Of a stretch of 64,000 bases of DNA, positions 50,200 through 61,242 are shown piece after piece. How positions within the stretch are numbered: position 1 is the stretch's first letter; every line of letters begins with the position of its first letter. The position numbers and the translations under genes are program-made. Source of the DNA: Streptomyces sp. WMMC940 (lineage in GTDB: Bacteria > Actinomycetota > Actinomycetes > Streptomycetales > Streptomycetaceae); contig NZ_JAPZBC010000001.1 of NCBI RefSeq assembly GCF_027460265.1, positions 2,321,501-2,385,500 on the forward strand, in the 5' to 3' direction. The notes under the pieces are model-generated. The model did not search any database. It was given only the letters and a program-made list of their open reading frames with translations, and was not told the origin of the DNA.

Positions 50200-53043
50200 T
50201 CAGCCGCAGCGGCCCGCGGGGCGGATGCGGGTGACCAGGTCCGTGAAGCCGGTCGTACCGTCCAGCCATACGACCTGCTTGCCGGACACCGCGGCCGGCG
50301 AGATCTGCTCACCGCGGTTGCAGGAGACGCGCTCCAGCCGGCTGCCGTCCGTGGTCAGCTGCCAGAGCTTCGACAGCGTCTCGTTGCGCCACTGGGTGTC
50401 GGGCGTCTGGCTGCTGACGGTGACGGCGTCCTCGGACGCGGTCAGGTCGACGCCGTGCAGCGCCCGCGGCTTCGCCTCGGGGGCGATGTCGAAGACGTTG
50501 CGACCGTCGAGGTCCGCGCGGCGCACACCCGTCTGGCCGGTGTCGTTCAGGTTCTCGTCGGTCAGCCAGAAGACGTGCTTGCCGTTGATTCCGGTCTGGC
50601 CGAGGCTCTGCGGCTCGCCGAGCTGCCCCGTCAGCGTCTTGGTGCCGGTCCTGAGGTCCAGGACCTCGACGCCGAGCAGGTAGCCGGTCTCCCCCGGGTA
50701 GAGCTTGGCGTAGGCGATCCTGCCCTGCGAGATCGACGGGAGCGCCGTGGCCACGAAGAAGCCGCCGCCGTCGGCGTAGGTGGGCCGGGTGTCGCCGGGC
50801 CGGAGGTAGGCGACGTGGCGGTCGCCGAAGATGCCGAAGCTCTCGAAGACCACGACGCCGTTCTCGACCCGCAGCCCCGAGATGTCACTGGTCGAGGTGT
50901 ACAGCTTCTTGATGGGGCCGCCGGCCAGCGGACGGGAGAGGATGTCCAGGCTCGTGGCGCCGTAGGCCGCCCAGACGACGTTCTTGCCGTCCGTCGCCGG
51001 GTACACGTGGAAGCGTCCGTCGTTCGGGCTGATCAGCTTGGGGTGGCCGGAGCCGTCCGCCCTGCCCGCGTAGACCGAGTACGGCTCGGAGCCGTCGTCG
51101 TTCGACTGCGACGCCGTCCACCAGCCGCCGCCCGCCTGGACTCCCGTGCCGCTGATGTTCAGCTTGCCGAGGAGCCGGTCGGTGTCGACGCCGAGCGCGT
51201 CCTCCCAGCCGGGCACGATGCCATGGGCACTGAAGGACCGTTTCACCACGTTCTGCTGCTTCGCGGTGACGCCGAGGTCCTTCGCCGCGGCCAGCACCGC
51301 GTTGCGGCCCTCGGTGAAGCCGTCGAGCGGCGTCATGTACTCGGACAGCGCCTTGTACACGATCCGGTCCGCGACTTCCCCGCCCAGGTCCTGGCGCATG
51401 TCCCACAGCGCACCGGAGAAGATGGTGGAGTTGAGGTGGACGCCGCCGTTGTCGGTGCCGAACGTCACCCCGAGGAAGTTCTTCGAGGTGGTGGCACCGT
51501 CGTCGAGGTCGCGCAGGGCACAGTCCCGCGGGCCCTTGGTGCGGCACAGGTCCTCGCCGATGAGGCCCGCGTCCGGGTCGTCCATCGACAGGCCGGAGGC
51601 GGTGACGTCGATGGCGTTGCCGAAGTAGTCGGCGACGGCCTCGTTCAGCGCGCCGGACTGCCCGGCGTAGACGAGGTTGGCCGTGTTCTCCACGACTCCG
51701 TGGGTCATCTCGTGGCCCACGACGTCCAGATCGGCGGAGAGCGGCTTGAACTCCTCGTCGCCCGAGCCGTACACCATCTTCTGGCCGTCCCAGAAGGCGT
51801 TGACGTACGAGCCTCCGAAGAGGGTCACGCCGACCAGCGAGTTCACGGTGGAACCCCGGCCGTCGAGTCCGTTCCGGCCGTGCTGCTTCTTGTAGTAGTC
51901 GTAGACCTGTCCGGCCGCCCAGTGGGCGTCGACGGCGCCCGCTTCGGTGGCCTCCTTGCCGAACTCGGCGGTCGCGGACTCGAACACCTTGATGCCGCTG
52001 GGCCACTGGCCCGAGACGTCACCGACGTCCTGGCTGGAGGCGTCCCAGGTGCTGAGGGTGTTCTTGCTGGTGTCGGCCATGCGGGCGTGGTCGGTCATGC
52101 CGTACCGGCCCGTCGCCGCGTCGAAGCTGAGCTCCAGGTCGACCTTGCCGCCGTCCAGGCGCAGGCCGCTGCCCTTGGCGGCGGGGGCGGCGGGCTCGTC
52201 GACCGCCGCGCCCACCGGCGCGCCGGCCGCCCGGGCCTGCCGGGCGGACGCGGCCAACGGCCCGGTGACGGACTTGATGCCGCTGTACTGCAGCACCGGG
52301 AAGCCGGACCGCGCGTCGACGTACACCTCCTCCAGCACCGGTTCGCCGGTCACCGGGTTCGTGCCGCGTACCGTCACATGGCGGGCCAGGACTCCGTCGC
52401 CCCGCGGGATGACGACGAGGCCGCCCGCGGTGCCGGTGAGCGCCTGCGCCTTCCGCGACTTCTCGCCCTCCTTGCGGATGGCGTCGGCCTCGGTGAGCCG
52501 GGAGTTGCCGAGCCGGGCCGCGGTGGCGCTCACGGCACGGCGCACCGCCACCTCCTCGGCGACCGTGGCCTCGGTGCCGGTGGTCAGCCCCGTGAAGTAC
52601 TTGCCGGAGGTGCCGGTGACGACGCGTTTGCCGCCGGAGGTCTCCATCCGCACCACGTACTGGCCGCCGAGGACCGGTATCCCCCGGTGCTTCTGCTGGA
52701 GCCGTACGGTCTCGTCCACGCCCCGCTTCAGCGTGCGGACGGGGGCGAGGTCCCGTCGCGGTTCGGCGATGCGGTAGCGGCTCTCCTTGGCCTCGAGGTG
52801 CCGGCGGGCCGCGTCCGCCGGAGCGGCCTTGGCGTCCACGGGCTCGTGCAGCCCTTCGACGAGAGCGGGTGTCGCGGTGTCCTCCCCGGGGACGACCTCG
52901 ACGGGCGGTGCCGGCGGCGGGGTCGCCGCCTGGGCCGGGACCGCGGTGATCAGGAGACCGGCAGCGGCCAGGAGCGCCGCGGCCCCTGTCCCCCTGGTGA
53001 TGCCGAGTGCCGGTCTTCCCTGGTTGTGCCTGGGCTTGCGCAC
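50200..53043 (-). CDS. Secreted M4 (thermolysin-family) metalloprotease with C-terminal propeller-like domain
   Basis: The 947-residue secreted zinc protease has a signal peptide (TGAAALLAAAGLLITAVPAQA), an FTP/PepSY propeptide (about 60-300), and an M4 catalytic domain with HEMTH at residues 444-448 and the third zinc ligand in NEAVADYFGN. The remaining ~350 residues repeat beta-strand motifs (YSVYAGRADGSGHPKLISPNDGRFHVYPATDGKNVVWAAYG, GRIAYAKLYPGETGYLLGVEVLDLRTGTK, KHVFWLTDENLNDTGQTGVRRADLDGRNVF), resembling a TolB-type propeller and probably binding substrate or the cell wall. GTG 53043 is chosen because GGGAGGGG lies eight bases before it. A perfect hairpin terminates it. It is divergent from a LuxR-type regulator gene. 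Confidence 0.92.
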   Translation of the reverse strand: MRKPRHNQGRPALGITRGTGAAALLAAAGLLITAVPAQAATPPPAPPVEVVPGEDTATPALVEGLHEPVDAKAAPADAARRHLEAKESRYRIAEPRRDLAPVRTLKRGVDETVRLQQKHRGIPVLGGQYVVRMETSGGKRVVTGTSGKYFTGLTTGTEATVAEEVAVRRAVSATAARLGNSRLTEADAIRKEGEKSRKAQALTGTAGGLVVIPRGDGVLARHVTVRGTNPVTGEPVLEEVYVDARSGFPVLQYSGIKSVTGPLAASARQARAAGAPVGAAVDEPAAPAAKGSGLRLDGGKVDLELSFDAATGRYGMTDHARMADTSKNTLSTWDASSQDVGDVSGQWPSGIKVFESATAEFGKEATEAGAVDAHWAAGQVYDYYKKQHGRNGLDGRGSTVNSLVGVTLFGGSYVNAFWDGQKMVYGSGDEEFKPLSADLDVVGHEMTHGVVENTANLVYAGQSGALNEAVADYFGNAIDVTASGLSMDDPDAGLIGEDLCRTKGPRDCALRDLDDGATTSKNFLGVTFGTDNGGVHLNSTIFSGALWDMRQDLGGEVADRIVYKALSEYMTPLDGFTEGRNAVLAAAKDLGVTAKQQNVVKRSFSAHGIVPGWEDALGVDTDRLLGKLNISGTGVQAGGGWWTASQSNDDGSEPYSVYAGRADGSGHPKLISPNDGRFHVYPATDGKNVVWAAYGATSLDILSRPLAGGPIKKLYTSTSDISGLRVENGVVVFESFGIFGDRHVAYLRPGDTRPTYADGGGFFVATALPSISQGRIAYAKLYPGETGYLLGVEVLDLRTGTKTLTGQLGEPQSLGQTGINGKHVFWLTDENLNDTGQTGVRRADLDGRNVFDIAPEAKPRALHGVDLTASEDAVTVSSQTPDTQWRNETLSKLWQLTTDGSRLERVSCNRGEQISPAAVSGKQVVWLDGTTGFTDLVTRIRPAGRCG

Positions 53044-53140
53044 AGTACGTACCCCTCCCACGTGCTGGTAAGCCGGTTCAGGTGGTCATGGCCATGCAAC
53101 CCGTGAGGCGTCAACCGATCAATGCGGCGGGTGCGTTGAG

Positions 53141-53158
53141 AAGTGGACATGCCCACTT
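53141..53158. promoter_or_regulatory. Inverted repeat AAGTGG-ACATGC-CCACTT
   Basis: Six-bp arms flank ACATGC between the divergent protease and LuxR genes. CATGGCCATG, another palindrome, lies at about 53088-53097. Either may be the regulator's operator for the protease promoter. Confidence 0.5.
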
Positions 53159-53192
53159 GTGTGCTCTGTGAAGGCGGAGTGAGAATCCCCGC

Positions 53193-54224
53193 ATGATCGA
53201 GGCGGAGTTGCACTACCTCGGTTTGGGGGCGACCGAGGAGCGCGCGTACGAAGCCCTGCTGGAGGAACGGGCGGAGGGGGCCGAGGAATTGGCCGTGCAC
53301 CTCCGGCTGCCGAGGGACGAGGTGGACGCGGCGCTCGACCGGCTCGTGGAGCACGGGCTCGCACTGCCGCCGCGCGGGGGCGGGACGCTGCCGCGCCCGG
53401 CCGCGCCGGCCGCCGCGATCCGCACCCTCATCCACCGCCGCCAGGCCGAACTGCACATGAAATCGGCCGAACTGGAGCGATTACGGATGACCGCCGATCA
53501 GCTGGCGGGACGGCTGACGGCGGGAGCGCCGGCCGTTCCGGGAAGCGGCATCGAAGTGATCACGGGGCAGCGCGCGATCCGGGAGCGCGCCGACGACCTG
53601 CTCGCGTCCGCGGAGCGCGAAGTGGTCGTCCTGGACCGCCCGCCGTACGTCAAGGGCCGGCCGGGATTCGGGACCTTCCGCCTGCCGGGACCCGGCATCG
53701 AGGGACTGCTGGACCGGGGAGTGAGCGTACGGGCCGTCCTGGACCGGGACGGTCTCGCCGCGCCGGAGCGCATCCGGACGCTCAAAGCGCTGGTGGAGCG
53801 GGGGCTTCGGGCCCGGGTCGCCCCGGCCGTACCGACCCGGCTGATCGCCGTCGACCGGCGGACCGCCCTGCTGCCCCCGGGTGACGCGGCGGACCCCCGG
53901 GCTTCCGCTCTGGTGGTCGGGGACGCGCTGGTGCGCCACGCGCTCGTGCCGCTCTTCGAGACGGTGTGGGACCGGGCGGCCCCGCCGGGCGGGGCGCTGC
54001 CCCCGGAACCTCCACCGCCGGGCGGGGCGCTGCCCGCCGAGCAGAAGGAACTGCTGGCCCTGCTGGCGGCCGGGCTCAAGGACGAGGCGATCGCACGCCG
54101 GCTGGGCGTCCATGTGCACACGGCACGGCGGCGGATCAGCAGGCTGCTGGAGTCGCTCGGCGCCGAGACCCGCTTCCAGGCCGGGGCCCGGGCGACCCTG
54201 CGGGGCTGGCTCGACGGTTCGTGA
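53193..54224 (+). CDS. TrmB/LuxR-type transcriptional regulator
   Basis: The 343-residue protein begins with a TrmB-like winged helix (about 5-65, LGATEERAYEALLEERAEGAEELAVHLRLPRDEVDAALDRLVEHGL). A middle domain follows (about 110-275; AIRERADDLLASAEREVVVLDRPPY), and a C-terminal LuxR helix-turn-helix closes it (about 285-340, EQKELLALLAAGLKDEAIARRLGVHVHTARRRISRLLESLGAETRFQAG). This two-HTH layout is common in Streptomyces and often found beside secreted proteases. It is divergent from the M4 protease with inverted repeats between them, so it may activate or repress that gene. GGAG precedes the ATG. Confidence 0.87.
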   Translation: MIEAELHYLGLGATEERAYEALLEERAEGAEELAVHLRLPRDEVDAALDRLVEHGLALPPRGGGTLPRPAAPAAAIRTLIHRRQAELHMKSAELERLRMTADQLAGRLTAGAPAVPGSGIEVITGQRAIRERADDLLASAEREVVVLDRPPYVKGRPGFGTFRLPGPGIEGLLDRGVSVRAVLDRDGLAAPERIRTLKALVERGLRARVAPAVPTRLIAVDRRTALLPPGDAADPRASALVVGDALVRHALVPLFETVWDRAAPPGGALPPEPPPPGGALPAEQKELLALLAAGLKDEAIARRLGVHVHTARRRISRLLESLGAETRFQAGARATLRGWLDGS

Positions 54225-54541
54225 CGGCATGTCGGAAGCCGCACGGAATCGGTGCCGCAGCTGACCGCCGGGCTGACGGCCCGGAGCGCCGGGCACGAAT
54301 CACCGTTCGACGCGGCGTTCGTGCCGGACCCCCTCTCCGCGCTCACCCGACGGCCCCCGGCGGCGTGGCCGCCGTCCCCGTGGCGCTGCACGGGCACACC
54401 GCCCCGACGCACACGCCCGCCCGCTCGGGGGCTCGGACCGCCCGTCCCCGCACCGAGGACCCGGAAACGGCGGTCGCCGTACCCGGGCCCGCGGGAGCGG
54501 GCCGGCGTACGGCGACCTCGTGAGGGGCCGTGCCCCGCGGC
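54225..54541. other. Gap between convergent regulator and lon genes
   Basis: No gene is seen. The right part holds a long inverted repeat described separately. Short frames across the gap are GC-rich shadows without ribosome sites. Confidence 0.5.
54472..54517. terminator. Long bidirectional hairpin
   Basis: GGTCGCCGTAC (54472-54482) pairs with GTACGGCGACC (54507-54517), and the interior CGGGCCCGC/GCGGGCC adds more pairing. Between convergent genes it probably stops transcription from both sides. Confidence 0.85.
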
Positions 54542-56944
<2,403 letters not shown>

Positions 56945-56966
56945 GATCTCCCCTTCGGCAGTCAAG

Positions 56967-56985
56967 TTGAGTTACACGGACTCAA
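56967..56985. promoter_or_regulatory. HspR-binding HAIR element (TTGAGT-N7-ACTCAA)
   Basis: Perfect 6-bp arms with the 7-base spacer typical of HAIR (CTTGAGT-N7-ACTCAAG); only the outermost base of each arm differs. It is positioned to cover the lon promoter. Confidence 0.9.
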
Positions 56986-57076
56986 TGCGGGGGGAGTCGC
57001 CGATGTTCCCCTGGGGGCGTTCGCCGTGAGCGATACCACCTGGCGCATCCGACGACCGACCGGATGTAATGAGCGA

Positions 57077-57748
57077 ATGACGAGTGCATCTCTTACACAG
57101 GCCATTCGGGCCTGGGTGGACGGCTGGGTCGTCTCCCGCGGGGCGGCGGAGCCCGTCGCCGAGCCCTGGGGCCTCACGGTGGACGTCGGGCTCCCCCGGC
57201 ACACCACGCGCCACGTGCTCACCGACAACAGCGAGGCCGCGGTCCGCAAGGTCGCCGCTTCGGCCGGGGTGCCCGGCCGGTGGCTCAAGGTGTTCGAGGA
57301 GGAGGAGCGGGTCCTGGAGTGGCTGGGGCCGGACTGGACGCCCGACGAGCCCGGCTTCCTGATGACGGCGCCGCTGGCGCGGCGGACCACGCCACCCCCC
57401 GCCCCGCCGGAGGGGCACCGGCTGCGCGCCTGGACGAGGGACGGCGTCACACGTGTCCTGATCACGACCGCGGACGGCGCCTTCGCGGCCCGCGGGCAGA
57501 TCGCCACGGCCGGCACCACGGCCGTCGTCGACCAGATCGAGACGGCCGCCGAGCACCGGCGCAGGGGACTGGGCTCGCTGGTGATGCGCACGCTGCAGCA
57601 CGCGGCCGCCGAGCGCGGCGCCACCTCCGGCGTGCTCGGAGGCACACCCGACGGGCGGGCGCTGTACGAGTCACAGGGGTGGCGGGTGATCGCCCCGCTG
57701 GTCAGCGTGTACTACGCACCGCCACGGCCGCCCTCGGCGCGGTCCTGA
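57077..57748 (+). CDS. GNAT-family N-acetyltransferase
   Basis: The 223-residue protein has a GNAT domain in its second half: AVVDQIETAAEHRRRGLGSLVMRTLQHAAAERGATSGVLGGTPDGRALYESQGWRVIAPLVSVYY, with the acetyl-CoA pyrophosphate loop RRRGLGS. The N-terminal ~110 residues form a separate region typical of Streptomyces GNATs of unknown substrate. The ribosome site before ATG 57077 is weak. It is divergent from lon, 132 bases away, so the HAIR element could affect it as well. Confidence 0.85.
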   Translation: MTSASLTQAIRAWVDGWVVSRGAAEPVAEPWGLTVDVGLPRHTTRHVLTDNSEAAVRKVAASAGVPGRWLKVFEEEERVLEWLGPDWTPDEPGFLMTAPLARRTTPPPAPPEGHRLRAWTRDGVTRVLITTADGAFAARGQIATAGTTAVVDQIETAAEHRRRGLGSLVMRTLQHAAAERGATSGVLGGTPDGRALYESQGWRVIAPLVSVYYAPPRPPSARS

Positions 57749-58339
57749 CCGGCCGGCGGCACCGGCGGCCCGAGGGCACGGGCAGCCGCGCCGCCGGCCA
57801 CCAGCAGCGGCACCGTCGCCGGACGGCCGACGTCCGTGCTCGAACCGCGCAGCAGGGCGGAGGCGGTGGCCCGGTCGCCGTACCGGCCGTACAGCGAGTT
57901 CCGAGCGGGACGAGCGGCACCAGAAGGTGAACGACGCGCCGCGAGGGCCGGGGGGAGCCTGAGCGCACGGACGAACGCCGGGGCACGCGCTCGCCGGCCG
58001 CGGGCGCCCCTCCGGCCCGGCGCGCCCGTCCGCCCCGGTTCCGAGCCGCCCGAGCGGATTCCGGCGCCCGGAGCCGTCGCACGGACGAAACCTCCCCCGT
58101 CCCGGCCGCCCTCGTCCTCGGTCCCGCCGGGGCCACCGGCCGGCGCCGGCCGGCCCGGTACCGGTCAACCTCACCGACCCCGCCCGGGCAGCGCGATCAT
58201 TCCGCACCCGTCCATGACCTGCGCCACTCGGCCGCCCGGTCACAGCACTCGTGCCGCGCCGGCCGAAATCCACCGGACAGACGGGGGCGCCCCCTCGTAA
58301 CGGCGGACGGCGCCCGAAGCGGCGCTAGCCTGGGGGGCC
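57749..58339. other. 591-base gap, no gene found
   Basis: Both strands were read. Long open frames exist here only because the region is extremely GC-rich; their translations are Arg/Pro/Gly-rich and lack ribosome sites. No repeat, palindrome or RNA gene stood out. Confidence 0.5.
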
Positions 58340-59035
58340 ATGGAGCCCCTCAGCCATGCCGCCGCCCCACGGACCCTCGACCGGCGCTCAGGACCGTACG
58401 GCGAGGTCGTCCTGCGCGAACGCGGCGGCCCCGACGGGGATATCCACGAGATCATCGCCAACGGCTGCTTCCTGATGGACACATCGGACGGCCGCTCCGA
58501 GCGGCTCCTCATGGACGCCGCGTACGAGGCCCTCGGCGGACGGCCGGACCCGTCCGTACTCATCGGCGGACTGGGGGTCGGCTTCTCCCTGGCCCGCGCG
58601 GCCGCCGAGCCCGGCTGGTCCCGGATCGCCGTCGCCGAGCGGGAACAGGCGATCATCGACTGGCACACGTCGGGCCCGCTGGAGCGCATCTCCGCGGCGG
58701 CACTGGCCGATCCGCGCACGACCGTCCTGCACACGGACCTCGTGGGCCACCTCCATAACACTTCGGACACGTATGACGCGCTCTGCCTCGACATCGACAA
58801 CGGCCCGGACTGGACCGTCACCGAGGACAACGGCGGTCTCTACTCGCCGGTCGGACTGGCTGCCTGTGCACGGTGTTTGACGCCCGGAGGAGTCCTCGCC
58901 GTCTGGTCGGCGCAGCCTTCCCGGAATTTCGAGGACTCATTGCGGAATGCCGGATTCAGCGGGGTAAGAACCGAAGAGATCCCGGTTGCCCGAGGCGTAC
59001 CTGACGTGGTCCACCTGGCAGTTCGCCCTGCGTAG
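58340..59035 (+). CDS. Spermidine-synthase-like methyltransferase-fold protein
   Basis: The 231-residue protein follows the spermidine synthase/SAM-methyltransferase fold: SVLIGGLGVGFSLARA (motif I glycines), IAVAEREQAIIDWH (post-I acidic), YDALCLDIDNGPDWTVTEDN (motif II region) and LTPGGVLAVWSAQPS (motif III). It probably binds a decarboxylated or normal S-adenosylmethionine-like nucleotide, but the substrate is not known. GGGGGG precedes ATG 58340. It is followed, after 83 bases, by a two-component pair on the same strand. Confidence 0.8.
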   Translation: MEPLSHAAAPRTLDRRSGPYGEVVLRERGGPDGDIHEIIANGCFLMDTSDGRSERLLMDAAYEALGGRPDPSVLIGGLGVGFSLARAAAEPGWSRIAVAEREQAIIDWHTSGPLERISAAALADPRTTVLHTDLVGHLHNTSDTYDALCLDIDNGPDWTVTEDNGGLYSPVGLAACARCLTPGGVLAVWSAQPSRNFEDSLRNAGFSGVRTEEIPVARGVPDVVHLAVRPA

Positions 59036-59118
59036 CCGGGACCTGGTCGGTGCCTTTACGCTGCCTACCTGACACACCGATCTACACGCAGCTCGCAGTG
59101 CGCGACAGGGGCGGGGCG

Positions 59119-59858
59119 ATGGAGCAGACACACACCAGCAGCAACGGCGCGGCGGCACAGCCGACCGGAAGTGCCCAGCGCCGGGTGCTGGTCGTCGAGG
59201 ACGACACCACCATCGTCGACGCCATCTCGGCCCGTCTGCGCGCCGAGGGCTTCCTCGTCCAGACCGCGACCGACGGCCCCGCGGCCGTCGACGTCGCGGA
59301 GGCCTGGCAGCCGGACCTGATGATCCTCGACGTGATGCTGCCCGGCTTCGACGGCCTCGAGGTGTGCCGCCGGGTGCAGGCGCAGCGGCCCGTCCCGGTA
59401 CTCATGCTCACCGCCCGCGACGACGAGACCGACATGCTGGTCGGGCTCGGCGTGGGCGCCGACGACTACATGACCAAGCCGTTCTCCATGCGCGAGCTGG
59501 CCGCCCGGGTGCACGTCCTGCTGCGCCGGGTGGAGCGCGCCGCGCTGGCCGCCGTGACGCCCCGCAGCGGCATTCTGCGCCTCGGTGAGCTGGAGATCGA
59601 TCACGCCCAGCGCCGCGTCCGCGTCCGGAGCGAGGACGTGCACCTCACGCCGACCGAGTTCGACCTGCTCGTGTGCCTGGCCGGCACCCCGCGTGCGGTC
59701 CTCTCCCGCGAGCAGCTGCTCGCCGAGGTCTGGGACTGGGCGGACGCCTCCGGCACCCGCACGGTCGACAGCCACATCAAGGCGCTGCGCCGCAAGATCG
59801 GCGCCGAGCGGATCCGTACCGTGCACGGTGTCGGGTACGCCCTGGAGAGCCCGGCGCC

Positions 59859-59862
<4 letters not shown>
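59119..59862 (+). CDS. OmpR-family response regulator
   Basis: The 247-residue response regulator has a receiver domain (RVLVVEDDTTIVDAISARL, phosphoacceptor D71 in LMILDVMLPG, VLMLTARD, GADDYMTKPFSMREL) and an OmpR winged helix (HLTPTEFDLLVCLAGTPRAVLSREQLL, TRTVDSHIKALRRKIG, IRTVHGVGYAL). ATG 59119 is chosen since GGGGCGGGG precedes it and the receiver begins soon after; the frame is open 23 codons further back. The downstream kinase overlaps its stop (ATGA). Confidence 0.95.
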
Positions 59863-60950
<1,088 letters not shown>

Positions 60951-60977
60951 CGTAGGGTTCGAAGAGGAGCGAAGCCC

Positions 60978-61136
60978 GTGGCGAACCGGACAGGCGCGTC
61001 CTGCGTCCATGTGTCCGGGGAGCAGGACAAGGGTGCGGCCCGCGGGGCCGCAGCCGCGTTCCGCCGTACCCAGTCCGCAGGGGAACCACGTTTGTTTCCC
61101 GCCATTTCCTACGCCGAAACCGGCTGTCAGGTGTGA
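60978..61136 (+). CDS. Possible 52-residue protein upstream of kgd
   Basis: A GTG frame ([20 protein letters not shown], ending ETGCQV) has GAGGAG (60964-60969) eight bases upstream, which is a good ribosome site. Third-position GC is only about 75 percent, lower than neighbouring genes, so coding is doubtful. It contains two cysteines and no recognisable motif. It might be a short leader peptide or simply noncoding upstream DNA of kgd. Confidence 0.3.
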   Translation: MANRTGASCVHVSGEQDKGAARGAAAAFRRTQSAGEPRLFPAISYAETGCQV

Positions 61137-61242
61137 CTTAGGCGACGATGACCACGCCCGGCCTGCACCTCCCCGCCGCGTAGGCGTAGCCTTTATTTCC
61201 GCTGTCCATCACCTTGTGAAGCGGAAGAGGGCGGTTGCCGCC

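Noticed and set aside
57671..58273. 200-codon minus-strand frame in the 591-base gap
   Set aside because: Arg/Gly/Pro-rich translation and overlap with the GNAT gene end; no start support.
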